Source: Acidimicrobiales bacterium (GTDB lineage Bacteria; Actinomycetota; Acidimicrobiia; Acidimicrobiales; Poriferisodaliceae). From it: a DNA stretch of 6,203 nucleotides. The DNA lies in assembly GCA_020631315.1 (NCBI GenBank), contig JAHDHM010000224.1:1-6203 (forward strand), written 5' to 3'. The notes under the pieces are model-generated. The model was not told the origin of the DNA. It did no database searches and was given only the letters and a program-made list of their open reading frames with translations. A program made the translations under genes and the position numbers. This document shows, piece by piece, positions 1 through 5,606 of the stretch. Each line of letters begins with the position of its first letter. The stretch's first letter is position 1.

Positions 1-2
1 AC

Positions 3-848
3 GTCAAGCACCTGCTCGAGCGCGAGCTGGTGACGGTCGTCGATCGAAGCCGTGACGCTGACCCGGAGCGCAACGGACTGTTCGTCGGCAAACGTCACCT
101 CGGCGCAGTCCACGGCTGCGAGGTCCGGTTCCTGGCCGAGGAGGAGCGCCCGTTCGAGTGGAGTGTGCCGCTGGCCCGCGGTTCGGTGTGCCACAAGGCG
201 ATCGAATTGTCGATGCACCTGCACGGTCGACGTGACCCGGCCGAGCTGGTGGACGACGCGATCGCCAGGATCATCGACCGCGAGAACCGGCTGGGCGATT
301 GGCTGGCCGGCTGTGACGAGGCGACGATCGCCGAATTGCGTGGTGAGTGCATCGCGTTGACCGCAGGCTTCCTCGATACCTTCCCGCCGTTGCGTCGCGG
401 GTGGCGGCCGGCCACCGAGGTGCCGAAGCGTATGGAGCTGTGCAACGACGGGCTGACGCTCGCCGGACGGTTCGACCTCACGTTGGGCGGGCCGAACGAC
501 ACGACCGCGGGCAGGGTCATCATCGACATCAAGACCGGTGGCTTCGCCCCGGACCATCGTGAGGATCTTCGCTTCTACGCCTTGCTCGAGACGCTCCAGA
601 CGGGTGTGCCGCCGCTGATGGTGGCGACGCACTACGTCGAGTCCGGCCGCCTGCAGGTCGAAGCCGTCGACGAGGATCTCGTGTGGGCTGCCGCGCACCG
701 CACCATCGACGGCGTGGAACGGCTGGCGACACTGCGTGCGACACCGTCGGTGGCGGTGACGAAGCCGGGACCCGCCTGTCGTTGGTGTCCCGTCAGCGAC
801 ACGTGCGAGGCCGGGCAGCGCTGGATGGAAGAAGATCAGGACTGGTGA
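3..848 (+). CDS. PD-(D/E)XK nuclease family protein (RecB/Cas4-like, iron-sulphur type), 5' partial
   Basis: Predicted DNA exonuclease or nickase domain of the RecB/AddB/Cas4 superfamily, acting on DNA ends in repair; the actual substrate is unknown. Numbering from the GTG at base 30, the sequence shows a candidate core His at H55 (in VCHKAIE), D149 in GRFDL, the D166-I-K168 pair of the IDIKTG motif, and a following RFYALL helix (181-186) like motif IV. C30 near the N-terminus plus C250, C253 and C259 (CRWC...C) near the C-terminus match the split four-cysteine 4Fe-4S arrangement of Cas4 and AddB. The frame stays open to the window edge, encoding a helix-like KHLLEREL stretch, and the GTG at 30 has no good ribosome binding site, so the true start probably lies upstream. 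There is no helicase or cas gene beside it in this window. It ends 3 nt before the convergent acetyltransferase gene. Superfamily assignment is firm; the role is not. Confidence 0.85.
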   Translation, partial: VKHLLERELVTVVDRSRDADPERNGLFVGKRHLGAVHGCEVRFLAEEERPFEWSVPLARGSVCHKAIELSMHLHGRRDPAELVDDAIARIIDRENRLGDWLAGCDEATIAELRGECIALTAGFLDTFPPLRRGWRPATEVPKRMELCNDGLTLAGRFDLTLGGPNDTTAGRVIIDIKTGGFAPDHREDLRFYALLETLQTGVPPLMVATHYVESGRLQVEAVDEDLVWAAAHRTIDGVERLATLRATPSVAVTKPGPACRWCPVSDTCEAGQRWMEEDQDW

Positions 849-851
849 GCG

Positions 852-1436
852 TCAGCTCCCCAGCGACTCCAGTTCTTCGCGGCGTTCCTGCCATTCCTCT
901 GCCGTGATGGCGTGACGAACGTGGTCTTCCCACACACCGTTGATCTCGAGGAATCGTTCGGCGACACCCTCGGCTCGGATGCCGAGCTTCTCGACGACGC
1001 GCAGGCTTCGCCGGTTGCGAGGAATGATCGCGATCTCGATGCGGTGCAGTGCGAGGTGGTCGAAGGCGTAGCCGAGGACACCGACGACGGCTTCGGGTGT
1101 GTAGCCCCGGCCCGCCTGCTGTTGGTCGACCCAGTAGCCGATGTCGGCGGACTGGAACGGGCCGCGCCGTACGTTCGAGATGTTGACCTCGCCGATGAAC
1201 GTCGACCCGTGGAAGACCCCGAAGGCATGGCCTGAACCGAGCTGACGCTCCCGTTCGCGGGCTGTGCAACGCGAGGTGAAGGCGATGAGATCGCGTGACG
1301 GATCGGGGGTGCCGGGCTGGCGGCGCGGCTCCCAGATCCGGAGCCATTCCGCGCACCGGACGCGCACCTCACTCCACTGCGGAAAGTCGCCGGGACGTAG
1401 TCCGCGCAGCGTCAATCGCCGCGTGTGGAGATCCAT
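852..1436 (-). CDS. GNAT family N-acetyltransferase, RimJ/RimL-like
   Basis: Predicted acetyl-CoA-dependent acetyltransferase of the RimJ/RimL (ribosomal-protein alanine N-acetyltransferase) branch, cytosolic, 194 residues, normal for the family. The N-terminus (TRRLTLRGLRPGD, 5-17) is the usual first strand and helix. The acetyl-CoA pyrophosphate loop is Q106-Q-A-G-R-G111 followed by YTPEA, and the C-terminal signature N141-RRS-LRVVEKLG with G157 follows. ATG start at 1436 has an AGGG 7 nt upstream, within the last codons of ppx. It is the third gene of a DUF501-ppx-GNAT operon, 9 nt after the ppx stop, so it is probably co-transcribed. Many RimJ-like proteins act on targets other than ribosomal proteins, so the substrate (protein N-terminus or small molecule) cannot be told. 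The 3' end abuts the convergent nuclease gene with only 3 nt between stops. Confidence 0.9.
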   Translation of the reverse strand: MDLHTRRLTLRGLRPGDFPQWSEVRVRCAEWLRIWEPRRQPGTPDPSRDLIAFTSRCTARERERQLGSGHAFGVFHGSTFIGEVNISNVRRGPFQSADIGYWVDQQQAGRGYTPEAVVGVLGYAFDHLALHRIEIAIIPRNRRSLRVVEKLGIRAEGVAERFLEINGVWEDHVRHAITAEEWQERREELESLGS

Positions 1437-1445
1437 CGTCGAACC

Positions 1446-2363
1446 CTAGGCGATCGAGGCCACCAGACCATCGAGCAGGTCGGACTCTCGGACGACGACC
1501 TCGTCGAGCCCGAGGTAGCGCATGATGCCGACCAGGATGGCGGTGCCGGCGACGATCACGTCCGCCCGCTCGGCCTGCAGACCAGGGTTGTGGACCCGGT
1601 CCTCGAGCTTCTCGGTGGCGAGGGTCCGGAAGACGTCCTCGGCGGCCGCTCGCTCGAGGACGAAGCCGTCGATGACGTCGGGGTCGTACTCGATGAGGCC
1701 GATCTCGACAGCTGCGACCGTGGTCGCGGTGCCGGCGACCGCGAGCACCTTCGACGCCGACCCGGCTCCCGGCAGATCGCGGGACACGTCGTCCATGAAG
1801 GCCTCGACGACGGACAACATGCCCGACAGCTCTTCGGGCGCGGGCGGGTCCTGCTCGACGTAGGTCTCGGTGAACCGGACGGACCCCATGTCGGTCGACA
1901 CCGCGCCGAGCAGTTCGGCGTCGCCGTCGACGAGGCGGCCGACGCTGAACTCGGTCGATCCGCCGCCGATGTCGACGACGAGCACCGACCCGGCGTGGTC
2001 GAGGCCCGACGTCGCCCCGGCGAAGCCGAGCTGGGCTTCTTCTTCGCCGGAGATGATCTCGGGCTCGTGGCCCACCGTCTCGGCGATGCGGGCCAGGAAC
2101 GCTGCGCCGTCCGAGGCGTCACGTGCCGCAGAGGTGGCGACGACACGACACCGGCTGACACCGTGCTGGTCGAGCAGGGCCCGGTAGTCGGCGAGCGCCG
2201 CCATCACACGATCGACACCGTCAGCCGACAACGGGCCGCCGGGCTTGAGCCCTCGGCCGAGTCCGGTGATGGTGGCGCGTCGCTCGACGGCACCGTCGGG
2301 TCCCGCGATCAGCAGGCGCGTGGTGTTGGTCCCGCAGTCGATCGCGGCGACGAGTTCGCTCAT
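1446..2363 (-). CDS. ppx: Ppx/GppA family exopolyphosphatase
   Basis: Predicted to release terminal phosphate from inorganic polyphosphate, or to hydrolyse pppGpp to ppGpp; cytosolic. It has 305 residues, the short two-domain actin-fold form common in actinobacteria, without the C-terminal HD-like domain of the roughly 500-residue E. coli Ppx. Visible motifs: phosphate-1 loop A7-IDCGTNTTRLLI-19 (D9, G11, N13), the SGEEEAQLGF segment (105-114) with the presumed catalytic Glu, phosphate-2 loop D131-IGGGSTEFS, the AVAGTATTVAA nucleotide-type loop (208-218) and the C-terminal ERADVIVAGTAIL (265-277) and ESDLLDGL. The ATG at 2363 overlaps the DUF501 stop as ATGA, with AGGA about 9 nt upstream, indicating translational coupling. 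DUF501 next to Ppx is a recurrent actinobacterial arrangement. Whether polyP or pppGpp is the main substrate cannot be settled; proteins of this length in mycobacteria include both active and weakly active paralogues. Confidence 0.93.
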   Translation of the reverse strand: MSELVAAIDCGTNTTRLLIAGPDGAVERRATITGLGRGLKPGGPLSADGVDRVMAALADYRALLDQHGVSRCRVVATSAARDASDGAAFLARIAETVGHEPEIISGEEEAQLGFAGATSGLDHAGSVLVVDIGGGSTEFSVGRLVDGDAELLGAVSTDMGSVRFTETYVEQDPPAPEELSGMLSVVEAFMDDVSRDLPGAGSASKVLAVAGTATTVAAVEIGLIEYDPDVIDGFVLERAAAEDVFRTLATEKLEDRVHNPGLQAERADVIVAGTAILVGIMRYLGLDEVVVRESDLLDGLVASIA

Positions 2364-2854
2364 CGTTCGGTGTCCTGTTCGTCAGCTGCTGGAATGCCGA
2401 TGGGGCCGGAGTTCATCGCGCCGAGTTCGTGTTCGACCCAGCGACCGATGGGATCGTCGCCGCCGGCGAGGTGATAGCCGTAGTGCGCGTGGAGGCACTT
2501 CACGCCCTGTCGAGTGCCGCCAACGCCACCGGAGGGCCGTGGGCCTTCGTGATCGGCGGACAGCAGCGCGTCGCGCTGGGCTGCGTAGCGGTCGTGGGCC
2601 GCCTGGATCTCGTCGGCGGGCACCTCGGCTTCGGCCCGGCGGACGCCGTTCGCGGCTTCGAGCACGCTCACGACGTAGCGCTCGTGTTCGCCGACCAGCC
2701 AGTAGAGCGTCGGCATCGGGGTGCCGTCGTCGAGCAACGGAGCGTTCTCGAGCACGACCGGTGCCCCGTCGGCGTTGCGCACGACGACCTCGAAGGCGCC
2801 TCGGGGCGCACGTCCGAGCAGGGCTTCGACTGCTGCGCGATCGGCCTCGTTCAC
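2360..2854 (-). CDS. DUF501 domain-containing protein
   Basis: Conserved protein of unknown biochemical function, about 164 residues from the chosen GTG. The DUF501 pattern is clear: LGRAPRG (13-19), DGTPMPTLYWL (43-53), a helix with AAHDRYAAQRD (85-95) and the GVKCLHAHYGYHLAGGDDPIG block (from 117), whose C120, H122 and H124 resemble a metal or catalytic cluster (inference). No signal peptide or membrane segment. The frame can be extended to a GTG at 2914, adding 20 residues, but that extension looks unlike the family and has no ribosome binding site. The GTG at 2854 places the family block near the N-terminus and has a TANNNT box 7 nt upstream, suggesting a leaderless start. First gene of the operon with ppx (4-nt overlap). 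In many actinobacteria the gene lies between ftsB and ppx; here pilB is divergent instead and no ftsB is present. Confidence 0.88.
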   Translation of the reverse strand: MNEADRAAVEALLGRAPRGAFEVVVRNADGAPVVLENAPLLDDGTPMPTLYWLVGEHERYVVSVLEAANGVRRAEAEVPADEIQAAHDRYAAQRDALLSADHEGPRPSGGVGGTRQGVKCLHAHYGYHLAGGDDPIGRWVEHELGAMNSGPIGIPAADEQDTER

Positions 2855-2861
2855 CCGGGTG

Positions 2862-2867
2862 ACGCTA
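2862..2867 (-). promoter_or_regulatory. Candidate -10 box for leaderless DUF501-ppx-GNAT transcript
   Basis: On the minus strand the hexamer TAGCGT fits the actinobacterial TANNNT -10 consensus and sits exactly 7 nt before the GTG at 2854, the spacing expected if transcription begins on the start codon. The start has no Shine-Dalgarno sequence, which agrees with a leaderless message. No recognisable -35 element lies 17 nt further upstream, so this is tentative. Confidence 0.3.
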
Positions 2868-2961
2868 CCGGCCGTCTTCGCCCGGCCCGACACGCCGAAC
2901 GGGTGTGATCTCACCCCGGAATCGTGTACCGGAGAGTTGAATTCGGGCCGCTTCTGCCGAC

Positions 2962-2966
2962 AGGGG
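2962..2966 (+). promoter_or_regulatory. Ribosome binding site of pilB
   Basis: AGGGG stands 4 nt before the GTG at 2971. The spacing is a little short but usable, and it supports that GTG as the start. Together with the MshEN motif beginning at codon 11, it argues against a longer or shorter protein. The promoter must lie in the roughly 115 bases shared with the divergent DUF501 gene; I could not identify convincing -10/-35 boxes for pilB there. Confidence 0.55.
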
Positions 2967-2970
2967 CTTC

Positions 2971-4680
2971 GTGACCGCTTCTCCCACGCGCACCCGCCGG
3001 CAGCTCGGCGACATCCTCATCGCCAACGGCGTGATCTCTGTCGATCAGCTTCAGGCCGCGCTCGAGGAGCAGCGGCGGACGAAGAAGCGGCTCGGCGAGG
3101 TCCTCGTCGACACAGGCGTGCTGTTCGAGGACGCACTGTTCCGTGCGTTGGCCGACCAGCAGGACATCGAGGTCATCGACCTCGACATCACCCCGCCCGA
3201 TCCGCTGTTCGCCCGCAAGGTACCCGAGGCGTTGGCCCGCCGCATCAAGGCGCTCGCCGTCGCCAACACCGACGACGGCAAGCTCAAGGTCGCGATGGCC
3301 AACCCGTCGGACGTGTTCGCGATCGACGATCTGCGCGCTGCGACCGGCCAGCGGATCATGCCGGTCGCCGCCTCCCCCGACCAGCTCGACCGCGTCATCG
3401 TCAACATCTACGAAGACGGCAAGGCCGAGGCCGCCGTGGCGTCGGCTGCCGAGAGCATGGGCGGCGGCAACGACGGCAACGAGCTCGCCAACATGGGCGA
3501 GATCACCGACGACGGTCCGATCGTCAAGTTCATCGACCTGCTGCTGAAGCGGGCGATCCAGGAGCGTGCCTCGGACATCCACGTCGAGGCCGCCGAACAC
3601 GGCCTGCGCATCCGCTTCCGCGTGGACGGCGTGCTGAAGGACGTCATGAAGTCGCCGAAGTCGGTGCAGAGCGGCGTGCTCTCGCGCTTCAAGATCATGG
3701 CCGAGCTGGACATCGCAGAGAAGCGGGTCCCCCAGGACGGCCGTACGTCGGTGAAGGTCGGCGACCGTGTGGTCGACCTCCGTATCGTGACCGTGCCGAC
3801 CGTGTACGGCGAGAGCGTCGTCCTGCGAATCCTGGACCAGGGTTCGAACAGCCTGAACCTCGCCGACCTGGGCATGCACCCGCGGTCGATGAAGCGGTTC
3901 GAGTGGGCGTTCAACAAGCCCGCCGGTGGTGTGTTGGTGACCGGTCCGACCGGTTCCGGCAAGACGACCACGCTGTACTCGACGCTGAACGCGAAGAACG
4001 ACCCGACGACGGCGATCGTGACCGTCGAGGACCCGGTCGAGTACCGGATCGACGGCATCAAGCAGATGCAGATGAACGTGAAGGCGGGCCTGACGTTCGC
4101 CTCGTCGCTGAAGGCGATTCTGCGTGCCGACCCCGACGTCGTCCTCGTGGGTGAGATCCGTGACGCCGAGACCGGCCAGATCGCCTGTGAAGCGGCGCTG
4201 ACCGGTCACCTCGTGTTGTCGACGCTCCACACGAACGACGCCGCGTCGACGCCATTGCGTCTGATCGAGATGGGCATCGAGCCGTTCATGGTGACGGCCT
4301 CGATCACCTGCATCGTCGCCCAGCGTCTGGCCCGTCGCCTTTGCAAGGAGTGCTCGGTGCCGGACACACCGGATCCGGCCGAGTTGAAGGCTGCCGGGTG
4401 GACCGATGGTCTGATCCGTGCGTCGGATCTCGAGAAGCCGAACTGGATGAAGCCGGTCGGTTGTTCCAAGTGCAGCGAGGGCTTCAAGGGCCGCTTCGGC
4501 GTCCACGAGGTCATGCTGATCTCGGGCGAGATCCAGCAGATGATCCTGCGTGGCGAGTCTGCTGCGGAGATCAAGAAGCAGGCCGTCAAGGAAGGCATGC
4601 TGACTCTGCGTCAGGACGGCCTGATCAAGGCCGCCCAGGGCATGACGACCATCAAGGAACTCGCCCGCTCAGTCGCCTAA
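2971..4680 (+). CDS. pilB: PilB/GspE-family type IV pilus or type II secretion assembly ATPase with MshEN domain
   Basis: Hexameric cytoplasmic ATPase predicted to power extension of a type IV pilus or a related pseudopilus through the inner-membrane platform protein. 569 residues, full family length. Order of parts: N-terminal MshEN/T2SSE_N domain (about 1-148) with two 24-residue c-di-GMP-binding-type motifs at 11-34 and 40-63; a flexible Gly/Asn/Ala-rich linker (150-178); a PAS-like N2 domain from GPIVKFID through SDIHVEA (182-207) and RFRVDG; and a RecA-like ATPase. The ATPase shows Walker A GPTGSGKT (325-332), Asp box TVEDPVEY (351-358), Walker B with DPDVVLVGEIRD (387-398, E395) and His box TGHLVLSTLHTND (411-423, H413 and H420). 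A zinc-type tetracysteine follows: C458, C461, C498, C501, then GRFG. All key residues are present, so it should be active. No pilC, pilT or pilin genes flank it; it is a one-gene transcription unit between divergent DUF501 and a convergent operon. PilB is favoured over GspE, but the two cannot be fully separated. Confidence 0.93.
   Translation: MTASPTRTRRQLGDILIANGVISVDQLQAALEEQRRTKKRLGEVLVDTGVLFEDALFRALADQQDIEVIDLDITPPDPLFARKVPEALARRIKALAVANTDDGKLKVAMANPSDVFAIDDLRAATGQRIMPVAASPDQLDRVIVNIYEDGKAEAAVASAAESMGGGNDGNELANMGEITDDGPIVKFIDLLLKRAIQERASDIHVEAAEHGLRIRFRVDGVLKDVMKSPKSVQSGVLSRFKIMAELDIAEKRVPQDGRTSVKVGDRVVDLRIVTVPTVYGESVVLRILDQGSNSLNLADLGMHPRSMKRFEWAFNKPAGGVLVTGPTGSGKTTTLYSTLNAKNDPTTAIVTVEDPVEYRIDGIKQMQMNVKAGLTFASSLKAILRADPDVVLVGEIRDAETGQIACEAALTGHLVLSTLHTNDAASTPLRLIEMGIEPFMVTASITCIVAQRLARRLCKECSVPDTPDPAELKAAGWTDGLIRASDLEKPNWMKPVGCSKCSEGFKGRFGVHEVMLISGEIQQMILRGESAAEIKKQAVKEGMLTLRQDGLIKAAQGMTTIKELARSVA
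3001..3159 (+). other. MshEN tandem c-di-GMP-binding motif within pilB
   Basis: Codons 11-34 and 40-63 each fit the 24-residue pattern (R)LGxx-hydrophobic pair-xxG-hydrophobic pair-xxxxLxxx-hydrophobic-xxQ, joined by the 5-residue spacer RRTKK. This is the architecture known from MshE of Vibrio cholerae, where the two motifs bind cyclic di-GMP. The second copy is perfect (R40, L41, G42, G49, L56, Q63). The first has Gln11 in place of the leading Arg, preceded by two arginines. Binding is inferred from the pattern only. Confidence 0.75.
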
Positions 4681-4701
4681 CCAGGCAGCAGCGCGACTCG
4701 C

Positions 4702-4890
4702 TCACCGATCGGCGGGGTGGGCCGATTCGGTTTCGGAGATGTGGGCGCGCACGTTGGCGCGAACACGCTCGAGGAGTGGCTCGGGGACCTCGGACAGGTC
4801 GGTGACGAATCCGTCGCGCAGCACCTGTGCGCGCTCGTCCCGGGAGAGCTGCTCGAGCTGCTCAGCTGTCCAGAAGGTTCCGTCGGCCAC
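4702..4890 (-). CDS. Small conserved-looking protein of unknown function (62 aa)
   Basis: I do not recognise a named family. The 62-residue product is charged and looks mostly helical: FWTAEQLEQLSRDERAQVL (6-24), then FVTDLSEVPEPLLERVRANV (28-47), a helix-turn-helix-like layout without an obvious DNA-binding signature, and a polar tail. It has no cysteines, signal peptide or membrane segment. Reality is supported by consistent GC-rich third codon positions, a GTG start with GG-rich sequence (AGGGATAGG) 8 to 16 nt upstream, and its place 29 nt after the coxG stop on the same strand, as the last gene of that operon. Its 3' end lies 21 nt from the pilB stop, and an inverted repeat covers its last codons. 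It could be a small regulator or partner of the CoxG/molybdenum enzyme system, or simply co-transcribed. Confidence 0.7.
   Translation of the reverse strand: MADGTFWTAEQLEQLSRDERAQVLRDGFVTDLSEVPEPLLERVRANVRAHISETESAHPADR
4704..4731. terminator. Inverted repeat between convergent pilB and the 62-aa gene, possible bidirectional terminator
   Basis: ACCGATCGGC (4704-4713) pairs with GCCGATTCGGT (4721-4731) around the loop GGGGTGG, giving a 10-bp stem with one bulged T at 4726. It begins 24 nt after the pilB stop and overlaps the last codons of the minus-strand small gene. There is no real T-tract on either side (only TTT at 4731-4733 on the + strand), so intrinsic termination is uncertain. Confidence 0.35.
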
Positions 4891-4919
4891 GGGATGAACC
4901 TATCCCTGGGGTGGGACGG

Positions 4920-5606
4920 TCAGCTCTTGCGGCGGCGGAGGATGAGGAGCAGCAGGATCAGCGCCGCGATGGCGGGCGCTGCACGCTTCAGGACCGGAGC
5001 GCCGGCGGTGTCGAGCAGGTCGACCGGCTGGGCCTCGGGCATGTCGATCTTGCGCGGGCCGCTGGAAGCAGGTGCCTCTTCGGCGGGAGCTTCGGCTGCA
5101 GCCTCTTCAACAGGAGCTTCTTCCGCTGCCTCTTCTCCAGCCTCGGCGGCGGGAGCGGCCTGGGCCTCGACGAGCTTGCCTTCGAGGCACTCGACGAACT
5201 GGAGGAGCAGCTTCTCGCTGACGTCGGCCATGACGCCACGGCCGAACTGGGCGACCTTGCCGGTCACCTTGAGGTCGGTGCTGATCTCGGCCTTGGTCCC
5301 GTCGCCATCGGGCGACAGCTGCATGGTGACGACGGCGCTGGCGTTGCCGGCGCCGCGGGTGTCACGGCCCGAGCCCTCGAGCTTGGCCATGTAGTTGGCG
5401 TCGTCCTTCTCGAGGAACTTCGCCGCGCCCTTGTACTGGGCGGTGATGGGGCCCACCTTGACCTTGACCGAGCCCTTGAACTCGTCACCGTCGATCTCGG
5501 TGAGCTGTGCGCCGGGCATGCACGGGGCGATGCCTTCGACGTCGGTAAGGGTGGCCCAGGCGACGTCGATGGGTGCGTCGACTCGGAATTCGTTGTTCAG
5601 TTCCAT
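4920..5606 (-). CDS. CoxG-like SRPBCC protein with C-terminal membrane anchor (carbon monoxide dehydrogenase subunit G family)
   Basis: Member of the CoxG (START/SRPBCC lipid-pocket) family, which in CO oxidisers recruits CO dehydrogenase to the membrane and is found beside many molybdenum hydroxylases. 228 residues. The domain (1-146) starts with ELNNEFRVDAPIDVAWATLTD and has PCMPGA (28-33), the GSVKVKVGPITAQYKG strand pair (45-60), and DLKVTGKVAQFGRGVMADVS (111-130) leading into the long C-terminal helix. An Ala/Glu/Pro-rich linker (148-183) follows, then a hydrophobic segment (about 209-223) ending in RRRKS: a tail anchor with the positive end in the cytoplasm. The ATG at 5606 was chosen over an in-frame start at 5654 because the family begins at MELNN and GGAGG lies 10 nt upstream. 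The gene overlaps the end of the MocA-like gene by 10 nt. The partner enzyme is not in the window; CO oxidation itself is not implied. Confidence 0.9.
   Translation of the reverse strand: MELNNEFRVDAPIDVAWATLTDVEGIAPCMPGAQLTEIDGDEFKGSVKVKVGPITAQYKGAAKFLEKDDANYMAKLEGSGRDTRGAGNASAVVTMQLSPDGDGTKAEISTDLKVTGKVAQFGRGVMADVSEKLLLQFVECLEGKLVEAQAAPAAEAGEEAAEEAPVEEAAAEAPAEEAPASSGPRKIDMPEAQPVDLLDTAGAPVLKRAAPAIAALILLLLILRRRKS
5058..5165 (-). repeat. Low-complexity Ala/Glu/Pro linker region within the coxG-like gene
   Basis: Codons 148-183 encode imperfect repeats of EEAP and AAEA type (for example EEAPVEEAAAEAPAEEAP), visible in the + strand as recurring GCCTCTTC and GGAGCTTC words. It separates the folded lipid-pocket domain from the membrane anchor and is probably disordered. 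Such tracts often vary in length between strains. Confidence 0.6.

Noticed and set aside
1425..2474. Open frame of 349 codons on the + strand opposite ppx
   Set aside because: It is antisense to a gene with complete Ppx motifs; the peptide is a Gly/Asp/Arg-rich mirror of GC-rich codons with no recognisable domain. High-GC genes commonly leave such frames open.
2855..2914. 20-residue N-terminal extension of DUF501 from the GTG at 2914
   Set aside because: There is no ribosome binding site and no resemblance to the family N-terminus; the GTG at 2854 fits better.
2721..4154. Open frame of 477 codons on the + strand overlapping DUF501 and pilB
   Set aside because: It is out of frame with pilB and Arg/Pro/Gly-rich, has no domain, and starts inside the DUF501 gene on the opposite strand.
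2911..4506. Open frame of 531 codons on the minus strand opposite pilB
   Set aside because: The composition (His, Arg, Asp and Val rich) is typical of a shadow of GC-rich coding sequence, and pilB occupies the region with full family conservation.
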